DNA from: Terricaulis sp. | GTDB taxonomy: Bacteria; Pseudomonadota; Alphaproteobacteria; Caulobacterales; Aquidulcibacteraceae | Length of the DNA stretch: 64,000 nt | Assembly (NCBI GenBank): GCA_024707365.1 | Contig: JANPZV010000003.1 | Location: 118,866-182,865 of the forward strand | Direction: 5' to 3' | Shown: positions 8,389 to 16,131 of the stretch, piece after piece | Layout: every line of letters begins with the position of its first letter | Numbering within the stretch: position 1 is the first letter of the stretch | Program-made: the position numbers and the translations under genes | Notes under the pieces: model-generated | The model's input: only the letters and a program-made list of their open reading frames with translations | What the model was told of the DNA's origin: nothing | Databases searched by the model: none

Positions 8389-8827
8389 ATGGCTGGATTG
8401 TCTGTTGTGAGCGTCGCCGATCGCGCCGGCTTTTACATTTTCGCCGCCGCGTTGCGTTCCAGCGATCATTTTGCCGAGCTGGAGGCGGAAGGGCCTTTCA
8501 CAATGTTCGCCCCGATCGACGCCGCGTTTAGCGTGATGTCGCCCGTTGTGCTCGACGGTTTCCTGCACCGCGATCGCGATATGCTGCATCTAGTGTTGGG
8601 ACATCACGTTGCATCTGGCCGCGTGGCGGCGGCGCGCTTCGCCGGCAAGCGCATAAGGGCGAACATGCGAGCCGGCGGGGAGGGTTATGATCGATGGCCG
8701 CGCTGGCCTGAAAGCCAATAACGCACGTGTCATCAAGCCCGATCTCAACGCCGGAAACGGCGTCGTCCATGGCATAGACGCCTTATTGTGGCCGCGGGCT
8801 ACGCGCGCGGGCTTGGTCGCTTCATGA
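8389..8827 (+). CDS. FAS1 (fasciclin) domain protein, copy 2 (frame break)
   Basis: Paralogue of 6891-7316. GPFTMFAPIDAAFSVM and DMLHLVLGHHVASGRV match copy 1. The frame breaks near 8684, where one extra G in GAGGG shifts it; in the other frame the protein goes on as VMIDGRAGLKANNARVIKPD and HGIDALLWPRATRAG to a stop at 8825-8827. Restored length is ~145 residues. Its restored stop overlaps the next gene by ATGA, just as copy 1 overlaps its partner, which supports the restored reading. Confidence 0.8.
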
Positions 8828-9030
8828 TCGCGATCGTGATGTCGTATGATTCTCGTCGTGGCGTGGGTGAGCTTTCGCCCGAAGGCGGCGGCGGCGCGAT
8901 TGCGGTGTTCGTGAGCGAAGTGGAGCGCGCCGGCCTTTCCACCCTCATTGCGGGGCAGCGGCTGAACTGCAGCATCCAGACCGATAGAGCGCGAAAGCGA
9001 AGCTTTGCTGTGAGGTTGGAGCTGCTTTAG
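8824..9030 (+). CDS. Degenerate cold-shock-domain protein, copy 2
   Basis: 68 residues, close paralogue of 7313-7519: SYDSRRGVGELSPEGGGGAI, VFVSEVERAGLSTLIAGQRL, RSFAVRLELL. It has lost the same RNP1 aromatics. It follows the second FAS1 gene in the same coupled arrangement, so the FAS1-CSD pair was duplicated as a unit. Confidence 0.75.
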   Translation: MIAIVMSYDSRRGVGELSPEGGGGAIAVFVSEVERAGLSTLIAGQRLNCSIQTDRARKRSFAVRLELL

Positions 9031-9155
9031 GCGACTAAAGCGGGCGATTAACTCAGCGCGACGTGAAAAGGCGTGCTATACTTGCGCTTCCAGCAACAAT
9101 CCTACGCGCTTTCTGCCGCCCGCGAGGTCGGTTGCGCACGCTTGAAAGATAGATC

Positions 9156-9368
9156 ATGTCTACGACAATCATCGCGATCCTTACGCAGAGGGCGGGTTTG
9201 TGCCGCAGCGCCTTGCTGCGCACGCGCGACGTGAACGAAGCCTATCTCGCCGTTCACGCCGTCATGACACGGGCGCTAAGCCAGGCTGGCGGTTCTCAGC
9301 GAGACCTTGAGCGGGATTTGGCCTATGCGCTCGATAAGCGCGCAGCGGTGCTCAGTGCAGCGGCATGA
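9156..9368 (+). CDS. Small 'DxNEA' family protein, copy 2
   Basis: 70 residues: RDVNEAYLAVHAVMTRALSQ and DLERDLAYALDKR match the minus-strand gene at 5390-5611. The stop overlaps the next ATG. A TATACT at 9077-9082 could be a -10 box for the run 9156-10550, but no convincing -35 goes with it. Confidence 0.6.
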   Translation: MSTTIIAILTQRAGLCRSALLRTRDVNEAYLAVHAVMTRALSQAGGSQRDLERDLAYALDKRAAVLSAAA

Positions 9369-9553
9369 GCCCCTTCAACTCCATCTTCGAGATAAAACTC
9401 AGTCGAGGCATTTGGCGGGTTACGCTCGACGGCGCCTTCTACGGCGACTACCGCACGCGCGGACACGCCAATGATAGCGCTGAGGCCGCCGCCGCGGCGT
9501 TGCGTAAGCAAGGGCGCACGGTGAAGATCGTCGCGCCGATTGAGGGCGCATGA
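9365..9553 (+). CDS. Small 'GIWR-LDG-F-GDYR' family protein, copy 2
   Basis: 62 residues: FEIKLSRGIWRVTLDGAFYG, DYRTRGHANDSAEAAAAALR. Paralogue of 1850-2026. ATGA overlaps join it to the genes on both sides, so it is almost certainly cotranslated with the secreted repeat protein that follows. Confidence 0.65.
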   Translation: MSPFNSIFEIKLSRGIWRVTLDGAFYGDYRTRGHANDSAEAAAAALRKQGRTVKIVAPIEGA

Positions 9554-10317
9554 TGGCCGCCGCGCATCGACAACCCATCACGCTGATCGGCGCATTGGTG
9601 ATGTTTGCCCAAATCCTGGTGATTGCGCCCGCGATAGCGCAGGACGAACGTTCCGCGCCGCCTGCCAATGCGCACATTCGCGATTATGGCGTTGGCTGGG
9701 AGTGCGACCATGGCTTTGCGCGCGTTCGTTCGGGGTGCGTCGCTGTTGTTCCACCGGAGCATAGCCGCCTCAATAGCCGCGGCGATGGCTGGGAATGCGT
9801 ACGCGGATATCGCAGCGCAGATGCAGCCTGCATCGCGATCGCCGCGCCCGCAGGTGGCTACCTTTCCGCTTATGCGGGGTTGCGAGGCTGGGAATGCGGC
9901 CGCGGATACATTCGGCGCGCCGAGGCCTGCCGGCAGATCGCTGTGCCGGAGCATGGTTTTCTGAACGAGCGCGGCGATGATTGGGAATGCGCGCGCGGCT
10001 ATCGGCGTACGGCCAACACCTGCAATGCGGTGATCGTGCCGGAGAATGGCTTTCTTGTGCGAACGGGTCCGATCGGATGGGATTGTAGTCGTGGTTATGC
10101 GGCTTCGGGCGAGCGCTGTGTCGCCGTCTCGATACCGGCGAACGCGCACCTCAACCGCCGCGGCGATGGATGGACTTGCGATCATGGTTCTGTTCGTACT
10201 GGTCGCACATGTGTCGAGCTTCGTGTTCCGGCAAATGCGCACGTGAACGCTGCGGGCAATGATTGGGAGTGCAATCGGCCGCTCCGGCGCCGGGGCGGCA
10301 TTTGCGTCGCGGCTTGA
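9550..10317 (+). CDS. Secreted cysteine-rich protein with seven WxC repeats
   Basis: 255 residues. Residues ~10-30 form a signal peptide ending IAPAIAQD. The rest is seven tandem repeats of about 31-33 residues. Each has G(W)(E/D/T)C, usually then xxG(Y/F), six or so residues and a second Cys, then a VP(A/E)NAHLN-like linker: the units start near GWECDHGF, GWECVRGY, GWECGRGY, DWECARGY, GWDCSRGY, GWTCDHGS and DWECNRPL. The two cysteines per unit probably pair, giving a rod of small disulfide modules in the periplasm or outside. The last unit has lost the GY. Function unknown; an adhesive or binding role is a guess. Confidence 0.8.
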   Translation: MMAAAHRQPITLIGALVMFAQILVIAPAIAQDERSAPPANAHIRDYGVGWECDHGFARVRSGCVAVVPPEHSRLNSRGDGWECVRGYRSADAACIAIAAPAGGYLSAYAGLRGWECGRGYIRRAEACRQIAVPEHGFLNERGDDWECARGYRRTANTCNAVIVPENGFLVRTGPIGWDCSRGYAASGERCVAVSIPANAHLNRRGDGWTCDHGSVRTGRTCVELRVPANAHVNAAGNDWECNRPLRRRGGICVAA

Positions 10318-10550
10318 TAGAGGTGCGCTGCTTGGACGGGGACCGGTTCTTTGAACTGCGCGATCGCGCCTATCAATTGGCGGACGCCGGACGCTGTAAA
10401 GATTGGCGACAGGTGGCTTCCGCGTTGCTTGCTGAAGGTTTTGAGATCCAGCTTGTCAAGCGTCTCGACGCCGACGCACTCGCTGTGATGATGATCTCGC
10501 GTTGTTGTGTGCGATCGCGCGCCAACCCGTCCCGTCCCGCGCGCGAATAA
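10314..10550 (+). CDS. Small helical protein
   Basis: About 78 residues if it starts at the TTG overlapping the previous stop (TTGA at 10314); a GTG at 10323 is also possible. FFELRDRAYQLADAGRCKDW and RQVASALLAEGF look like two helices. The C-terminal ~20 residues are low complexity. No named family. Confidence 0.45.
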   Translation: MIEVRCLDGDRFFELRDRAYQLADAGRCKDWRQVASALLAEGFEIQLVKRLDADALAVMMISRCCVRSRANPSRPARE

Positions 10551-10644
10551 AGCCGCGCAATCGGTCAGTCGCCATTGCATTGGCGGGGGCGCATAGCCAC
10601 TTCTAATAAGTCAGAGTCTTCTGACGCTTTCCAAGAGATTTGAT

Positions 10645-10785
10645 ATGAGCAACGAGCCCAAGGCGGCGCCGCAGGCGCCGGCGAACGAGCCCGCGAACCA
10701 ACCGGCCAACGCCACGGAAGAAACCAAGCCGGCCGCTGCGCCGGCGCCTGCCGCCACGCCGGTCGCGGAACCCAAGAAAATCTAA
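10645..10785 (+). CDS. Short Pro/Ala-rich protein
   Basis: 46 residues read from the DNA: MSNEPKAAPQAPANEPANQP, then more Ala/Pro/Thr/Glu and a KKI end. It is disordered in appearance. An AGAG lies at 10634, about 7 bases ahead of the ATG, and a strong hairpin follows six bases after the stop, which together suggest a real short transcription unit. Function unknown. Confidence 0.45.
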   Translation: MSNEPKAAPQAPANEPANQPANATEETKPAAAPAPAATPVAEPKKI

Positions 10786-10790
10786 ATGTT

Positions 10791-10823
10791 CGCCGGAGGC
10801 GTGCACGATGCGTGCCTCCGGCG
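10791..10823 (+). terminator. Stem-loop after the Pro/Ala-rich gene
   Basis: CGCCGGAGGC (10791-10800) pairs perfectly with GCCTCCGGCG (10814-10823). A second small hairpin, GCACTCGA / TCGAGTGC, follows at 10823-10850. No T tract, so termination is likely but not shown. Confidence 0.5.
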
Positions 10824-10912
10824 CACTCGACTCGAGAAAGTCTCGAGTGCGAAACTCGCTTGCCGGCTCTGATAAGCGGGCTTGCGCCAGCTGCGTCCGC
10901 GGAGCGGATCAA

Positions 10913-11125
10913 ATGAATTATTCCATCCGATATTTGAACGATCGCGGTATAACCGAGCGTTCGGAATTCTTGTCCTTCGAAACTGACGCGGCGGCGGCGG
11001 CCCACGCACAAGCGGAGCTAAGCAGGCACTTCATCGTCGAAATCTGGAAGGGCGAGAGCCCCGCCGCACATTCCGCGACGCACCGACGAATTAGGCGCCC
11101 ATCGTCGTCGTTCAATCTGCGTTAG
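10913..11125 (+). CDS. Small 'MNYSI' family protein, copy 2
   Basis: 70 residues starting MNYSIRYLNDRGITERSEFL. Same start, spacing and HFIVEIWK motif as the protein at 880-1071. The C terminus differs (basic, ...RRIRRPSSSFNLR). It is convergent with the cation-efflux remnant, overlapping it by 4 bases. Confidence 0.6.
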   Translation: MNYSIRYLNDRGITERSEFLSFETDAAAAAHAQAELSRHFIVEIWKGESPAAHSATHRRIRRPSSSFNLR

Positions 11126-11477
11126 GGCGGGGCGGCGTGATGACGGTTCCTGCAATATCCAAGACAAGAAAGGGCTTGCTTCGGCGGCCATTGATTAGCA
11201 CGCACGAACGCGGGCCACGCCTCGGCGATCACCCGATGGGCGGAGCGCAAAAACAGCGTCGCGATCACAAGACCGATCACGATGTCCGGCCAAGGGGAGC
11301 GAAACAGCGCCACCCCGCCTGCCGCAACGAGCACGCCGACATTGGCGATCACATCATTGCGTGAGCATTCGAATGTGCTGGACATGTTGATGTCCTGCTT
11401 GCGGAACCGCCAGAGCAGAGCCAGGCAGATGAGGTTGGCCGCGAGCGAGCGTCGGATCGAGTGGGGGAAGCGCGGCT
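11122..11477 (-). pseudogene. Remnant of a cation diffusion facilitator
   Basis: Only part of a CDF metal/H+ antiporter is left. The open frame starts after an in-frame stop near 11479, with no start codon, and reads IRRSLAANLICLALLWRFRK, then QDINMSSTFECSRNDVIANV and DIVIGLVIATLFLRSAHRVI, the middle membrane helices with the SRNDVxAN motif of these carriers. The first helices and the usual cytoplasmic metal-binding domain are missing. About 118 residues against ~200-300 expected. Confidence 0.7.
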
Positions 11478-11547
11478 AATCAAAAATCGTTGGTGATGAG
11501 ACAAGGTGGCCGCCCCAGGAATTCACCAGCTCAGCCTGCTCGTCCGA

Positions 11548-12228
11548 TTACATCCGGTTCGGAATACTCGCACGTTGGGCGCGTACGGCTGAATCGGCAA
11601 GCGCGGCGAGGTCGCTTAGAGTGTAGACGATGGTCATCTGGTCGAAGCGTTCATTTGGCGCGGTTACGCTCAGAGTGGCGCCGTTTCTACGCCATCGCGT
11701 GACGGTTCGATCAAACACAGCGCCCATGGCGTTGCGAACCGGCGCCGCTGTGACCTCGGTTGGCGCGCCAAATCTATCGCGCAGGGCGTCGAGGATGGCG
11801 GCGCGGGCGTCAATGTGCGTAAAGATCACAATTCGATAGAGGCGCGGCTGGCCGGATTCAGGATCGGGGAAGAAGTCAAAACGATAATGGCGCGAGATCC
11901 TGGTGGTGGCGGCCATCAGCAAGGTTGCGAGAGTGTCGGACCCGCCATAGCGCGAGCTATTGTAAAACGCGCAGCGCACAACGCCCGCTGCAGACTCTTC
12001 GGGGCTGGTGCGGGTCTCGAAATGGCTGATCGCATTAATTTCAGGGTCTCCGGTGCAGACGGCCCTTGCATTGACCGTGTTGCGGTCAGCGGGGCGTGTT
12101 GCGCGTATGTCCTCGAGCGTGATGCCGAGCGAAATACCCTTGAAATCGAATGTCTCTACCGCGCTCGTTTGCGCATGCGCAGATGTGGTTGCTAGAAATG
12201 CCAGCGCGATCAATGCATAGCGGCGCAC
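11548..12228 (-). CDS. Secreted hypothetical protein
   Basis: 226 residues with a signal peptide (MRRYALIALAFLATTSAHAQ). The mature part starts with TFDFKGISLGITLEDIRATR, a motif seen in periplasmic proteins of unknown role, has two cysteines (AVCTGD, VRCAFYN) and ends helical. It faces the C-protein-like regulator across a 118-base gap. One C-box-like palindrome lies 16-26 bases ahead of this start, so that regulator may control it. Confidence 0.75.
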   Translation of the reverse strand: MRRYALIALAFLATTSAHAQTSAVETFDFKGISLGITLEDIRATRPADRNTVNARAVCTGDPEINAISHFETRTSPEESAAGVVRCAFYNSSRYGGSDTLATLLMAATTRISRHYRFDFFPDPESGQPRLYRIVIFTHIDARAAILDALRDRFGAPTEVTAAPVRNAMGAVFDRTVTRWRRNGATLSVTAPNERFDQMTIVYTLSDLAALADSAVRAQRASIPNRM

Positions 12229-12243
12229 TCACCCCTCCATGAT

Positions 12244-12254
12244 GACTAAGAGTC
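12244..12254. promoter_or_regulatory. C-box-like palindrome 1
   Basis: GACTAAGAGTC, matching GACTnnnAGTC, the half-operator bound by restriction-modification controller (C) proteins. It lies just ahead of the divergent secreted-protein gene. Confidence 0.5.
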
Positions 12255-12297
12255 ACACGTTGGAGCCATGCCGGGGAGGGGCAGTCAAGAAAAAAGA

Positions 12298-12323
12298 GAC
12301 TCATAGTCTGTAGTCTTATAGGC
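12298..12323. promoter_or_regulatory. C-box-like double operator 2
   Basis: GACTCATAGTC (12298-12308), a 4-base spacer, then GTCTTATAGGC, 9 of 11 to GACTTATAGTC. The arrangement matches the tandem C-boxes known ahead of C-protein genes, where a dimer on the first site activates and a second dimer represses. It ends 23 bases before the regulator's ATG. Confidence 0.6.
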
Positions 12324-12346
12324 CCCATGGCGGCGCTCTCCTGGCT

Positions 12347-12550
12347 ATGGAGATTCAGCGACGTTTGGCCAAAAACCTTGTTCGCCTGCGTGACGAGCGC
12401 GGGTGGAGCCAGGAAGAATTGGCTGACCAAGCTGGCCTGCACCGCACCTATGTGTCGGGGATTGAGCGGCGGGTGCGCAATCCCACTGTGTTGGTGTTGG
12501 AGCGGATCGCCAGGGCGCTCAAAGTGCCGGCGAGCGCCTTGATCGAATAA
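12347..12550 (+). CDS. XRE-family regulator resembling restriction-modification C proteins
   Basis: 67 residues, a single helix-turn-helix: RLRDERGWSQEELADQAGLH, RTYVSGIERRVRNPTVLVLE, RIARALKVPASALIE. The RTYxSGIERxxRNxT core is the signature seen in C.PvuII/C.Esp1396I-type controllers. C-box-like DNA lies directly upstream, so autoregulation is likely. No restriction gene is adjacent; the nearest methyltransferase is the phage-type enzyme at 13184. It therefore looks like an orphan controller that may run the divergent secreted-protein gene. Confidence 0.8.
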   Translation: MEIQRRLAKNLVRLRDERGWSQEELADQAGLHRTYVSGIERRVRNPTVLVLERIARALKVPASALIE

Positions 12551-12583
12551 AGCCGTTGCGCGCCCCGGCGTCAGGATCGAGGC

Positions 12584-13126
12584 CTAGGGCGGCTCCTCTT
12601 CTGGCGGCATTGGCCGTCCATGCGCACTGGGTTCGGCGAGGAGGCCCTCAGCGCCGGGGATGCCGTGCAGCGGGTCTTTCGGCAGCAATTCGCCTGCAGT
12701 GGCCTTCTCCCACTCGTCAGCCTCCATGATTGGATAAACGACCAGCACGCCGGTTTTTCCGGGTTCCGGCGCTGGGTCATACAAGCCCGTTTCGCGCAAC
12801 AATTTCAGCGCACGATCCATTTGTCGTTCGGTGGCGTCCTTGCGCATGCCGCGATCGATGATGGAGCGTACCAGAAATTCAGCTTTGCTCATGCGCGCTG
12901 GCCCGTTGGAGGTTTGAACATCGTGCTCCTCAAGCGCGATCTTGCGCACGATGTTCTCCAGCTTTTTCGCTTTTGCGTTCTGCTTGCGTTGTTCTTTTTG
13001 CTCGCGCTCACGTTTTTTCTGACGTTTGCGCGCCCAGCCTCCATCAGGGCAGGGGGATGGCGCGCCCTTCTTAAAGCGATGTTCTTCAGGCGGTGGTTTA
13101 CGCCCGCCTTGAGGTGGTTTCGCCAT
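12584..13126 (-). CDS. DUF5681-type phage-associated protein
   Basis: 180 residues. HRFKKGAPSPCPDGGWARKR near the N terminus resembles the KGQSGNPKGRPKG opening of DUF5681 proteins, followed by a lysine-rich stretch and a folded helical part (RMSKAEFLVRSIIDRGMRKD). Members usually sit beside ParB-domain DNA methylases in prophages and islands, as here (57 bases downstream of the methyltransferase). Molecular role unknown. Confidence 0.65.
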   Translation of the reverse strand: MAKPPQGGRKPPPEEHRFKKGAPSPCPDGGWARKRQKKREREQKEQRKQNAKAKKLENIVRKIALEEHDVQTSNGPARMSKAEFLVRSIIDRGMRKDATERQMDRALKLLRETGLYDPAPEPGKTGVLVVYPIMEADEWEKATAGELLPKDPLHGIPGAEGLLAEPSAHGRPMPPEEEPP

Positions 13127-13183
13127 AGGGATGGCTCCTGCAAGTGTGCTCGCTGACGCGGGCGCCAGCGAGCAGGTGGGGCG

Positions 13184-14491
13184 TTAGGCGGTGGCGGCTG
13201 GGCGACGTTCGGCGAGATCGTCAAACGCGACGCCGCTTGAAACGAGGCGCGCCGCCTTCCCCGTGAAGGCCTGAAAGCGGCGGACGATGACGTCGCAATA
13301 GCGCGGATCAAGTTCGATCAAGCGGGCGCTGCGGCCGCACTTTTGCGCTGCAATCAAGGTCGTGCCTGAGCCGCCAAATGGGTCAAGCACGATGGCGCCG
13401 CGCTTGGTGACGTCTTTGATCGCGTCTTCCACCAGCGCTGTGGGTTTTACAGTGGGGTGCATGGCGAGTTCAGCGTCTCGCGCCGCACCAAAGGCGTTTA
13501 CGCCGGCATAATTCCAAACATTGGTGCGATTTCGCCCGAATTTTCCAAGCTGGACATTGTTGAGATGGGGCGGCCCAGCTTTCTTAAACACGCACACGAG
13601 TTCGTGTTGAGAGCGATACAGCGATCCCATGCCGCCATTGGATTTTACCCAAACGCAGATGTTTTTAAGGTCCTCGAAGAGCGGCTCTGCGGCGGCCAGC
13701 AGTTCGCCGATATGGCGCCAGTCCATGCACACACAGGCGATCGCGCCGGCTTTGGCGTGGTCTGAGGCAAGCCCCAGCGACGTGTTCAGAAATGCCTCGA
13801 ATTGGGCGCGGCTCATTTCGCCGGACGCCATCGCGAATTCATGGCGCGTGACTTTGCCTTTGCCGCCAGCGTGACCGTTGATGCGGACATTGTAGGGCGG
13901 ATCTGTGAAGATCAGGTCCGCCCGCGCTTCCCCGAGCAGGTCAGCATAGACAGAGGCGTCGAGCGCATCGCCACACACAAGTCGATGCGATCCCATTTCC
14001 CAGATGTCGCCAAGCTGCGTGATCGCTGAGGCGGGTGGTGGCGGCGCCGCATCGGCTCCATCCGACGCAGATGGATCTGCGTCTTCTTGGGCCGTAATCA
14101 ACAGGTCTAGTTCGGCAGTCTCAAAGCCAATGACTTCGATGTCGAGGTCAAGAGCGATGAGTTCTTTGAGTTCGAGCGCTAGGATTTCTGGATCCCATCC
14201 CGCTTGTTCGGCAAGGCGGTTGTCGGCGATGATGTAAGCGCGGCGTTGGGCTGCATCTAAATGCGAGACCCTTAGAATGGGGATCTCATTGAGGCCGAGC
14301 AGCTTTGCCGCCTCAAGGCGGCCGTGCCCGGCGATGATGGTGAGGTCGTCGTCGACCAGAATGGGGTTGACGAAGCCAAATGCTTTTATGGACGCGGCGA
14401 TCTGATCGATCTGTTTCTTGGAATGCGTGCGCGCGTTACGCGCATAGGGCTTGAGCGCCGATACGGCGACAAGCTCGATGTTCCGCGACAT
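13184..14491 (-). CDS. ParB-domain DNA methyltransferase (DPPY type)
   Basis: 435 residues. Residues ~1-95 are a ParB/Srx-like domain (SALKPYARNARTHSKKQIDQ, ILVDDDLTIIAGHGRLEAAK). Then comes a methyltransferase with DPPYNV (motif IV) near 199 and DPFGGSGTT (motif I) near 374; this order marks the beta class of N6-adenine/N4-cytosine enzymes. Such fusions are orphan methylases of prophages. I chose the ATG at 14491 because GGAGA lies 6 bases ahead; the open frame runs further up without support. Forms a pair with the DUF5681 gene. Confidence 0.9.
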   Translation of the reverse strand: MSRNIELVAVSALKPYARNARTHSKKQIDQIAASIKAFGFVNPILVDDDLTIIAGHGRLEAAKLLGLNEIPILRVSHLDAAQRRAYIIADNRLAEQAGWDPEILALELKELIALDLDIEVIGFETAELDLLITAQEDADPSASDGADAAPPPPASAITQLGDIWEMGSHRLVCGDALDASVYADLLGEARADLIFTDPPYNVRINGHAGGKGKVTRHEFAMASGEMSRAQFEAFLNTSLGLASDHAKAGAIACVCMDWRHIGELLAAAEPLFEDLKNICVWVKSNGGMGSLYRSQHELVCVFKKAGPPHLNNVQLGKFGRNRTNVWNYAGVNAFGAARDAELAMHPTVKPTALVEDAIKDVTKRGAIVLDPFGGSGTTLIAAQKCGRSARLIELDPRYCDVIVRRFQAFTGKAARLVSSGVAFDDLAERRPAATA

Positions 14492-15355
14492 GCGGGTCTC
14501 CATAGCTCGTGTGCGAGCCTTTGCAGCTGCGTGCGTTCGCGCTGCGCTCGGCTCAGGGAAGGATGAAAACAAGGGACGCGCCGACGCCCATCGCGGGCGT
14601 TCCGGTTCAGGCGAGGCAATCGCTGCACTCGCCGCTCCGCGGCGTTCACACTTGGCTAGCGGCGAAGCCGCCCTGGCGCGAAGGTCGAAGCATCGCGCCG
14701 CGCCCTCGCACTCATCCTGCACACGAAGCGAAACTCCGGCCCATCGCGGGCCTGCCGAAGAGGGAAAGTCGCAGCATCGCGCCGCGCTCTATCATTCGGC
14801 GTCGCATCGACGCTTGACGGAGCCAATATAACATTGCGGCGGCGAAACGCCAAATCGCGCCTCCGTCCGGTATCGTTTTAGCGCGCCACTGCTTCCGCTG
14901 TGCCTGCCGCGCCTGCATGCAAAACCGTGACGCCTGCATAAAAAGTCGCGAAACTGGCGAATAGCGCGTGCAAAGATAATAAAATCAAAGCCAAAGGGCC
15001 GTTCTCATCGTGGCGCACGGTGTGGGCCGCGCAAGAATATGCCTGCATTGAAAAACCAATGCAGGCATATGCAGGCGATCGGCAGATACCGGTTCGCTCT
15101 GGACTGTCCACACCACCATTTCTTTCGATTCAAAATCAAAGAGTTGCGTGTCGCAAAGCTGTGTGCGCCTACGGGCGTGATCGGCGGCGATGCGTCAGCC
15201 GGTGGCTGCCTGCGCAATTTAATGTCTTGGGCGGCTGAGGCGCGGCAGGCGCGGGTCGCCGTGACTCGCGGAAACCACCGGATACCTAGAGCGCGCGCGG
15301 GACGACCCGCGCTATTGATCCGATCCGGGACGGCCCGGCCCAGAGGGGCTGCGTC
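14492..15355. other. Non-coding stretch between methyltransferase and atpB
   Basis: Open frames here have no family features and look like chance in GC-rich DNA. It contains an imperfect direct repeat (AGCATCGCGCCGCGC at ~14688 and ~14773) and an AT-richer part (14900-15070) with several copies of GCCTGCAT in both orientations. This could be an old phage attachment or control region. Confidence 0.4.
15037..15070. repeat. Perfect 14-bp stem-loop
   Basis: ATATGCCTGCATTG (15037-15050) pairs exactly with CAATGCAGGCATAT (15057-15070) across a 6-base A-rich loop. GCCTGCAT also occurs near 14909 and 14931. No T tract on either side. Confidence 0.7.
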
Positions 15356-16125
15356 TTGGCTGATCCAATCAAACAATTCGAGATTAAGCCGCTCGTCAGT
15401 TTGGGCGAAATTGGCGGCTATGAGATCATCGTCACCAACGCTGCGGCCTACATGATGCTGACTGTCGGGTTGGCGGCGGGGTTTATGCTGCTTGGGATGC
15501 GCCCAAAGGCGATGGTTCCGGGCCGTTGGCAAGCAAGCGTTGAATGGCTGCACGATTTCATCGCTAAAACGCTGCGAGACAGTACGGGGGAAGCCGGCAT
15601 GCGCTTTTTTCCCGCTGGTTCTGACGCTTTTCCTTTTTATCCTGACGGCCAACCTGATTGGGATGTTTCCTTACGCCTTCACCGTAACGGCGCATATCAT
15701 CATCACCTTGGCGCTCGCGTTGATCGTGTTCGCCACGGTGACGCTCTACGGCGTGGCGCGCAACGGGTTTGGCTTTTTGCGGATATTTATGCCGCCAGGC
15801 GTGCCCATTGCACTTTCTCCCTTTATCGTCCCGATAGAGATCATTTCCTATTTTGCCCGGCCGCTCAGCCATTCGTTGCGTTTATTCGCCGTCATGCTCG
15901 CTGGCCATATTACGCTTAAGGTGTTTGCCCAATTTGCGGTGGATTTGGCTGATCTTGGTATGATCGGATTGCTTGGCGCAATCCTTCCTCTGGTCATGAC
16001 AGTGCTCATCACCGCGCTTGAGTTGCTGATGGCCGTATTGCAGGCTTACATATTCACGCTGTTGACCTGCATGTACTTAGTTGACCTGCATGTACTTAAA
16101 AGACGCTGTGGGCGGTGCGCATTAA
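15356..16125 (+). CDS. atpB: ATP synthase Fo subunit a, disrupted
   Basis: Forms the proton half-channels beside the c-ring. Start is a TTG after [20 protein letters not shown] is the usual alphaproteobacterial N terminus. The frame breaks at ~15608 (one extra C after TTTTTT), then continues [20 protein letters not shown] and the channel helix [20 protein letters not shown] with its essential Arg. A 19-bp duplication near the end shifts the frame; with one copy removed the protein ends [14 protein letters not shown] at 16125. As given, it runs to 16211 with a foreign tail. No atpE/atpF follow, so it may be an extra or decaying copy. Confidence 0.85.
16061..16098 (+). repeat. 19-bp tandem duplication inside atpB
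   Basis: GTTGACCTGCATGTACTTA occurs twice in a row (16061-16079, 16080-16098). Removing one copy restores the expected C terminus and stop. Confidence 0.9.
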
Positions 16126-16131
16126 AGCAAC

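Noticed and set aside
12347..14491. Complete restriction-modification system
   Set aside because: A controller-like protein and a methyltransferase are present, but no endonuclease, and the methyltransferase is a phage ParB-type enzyme on the other strand.
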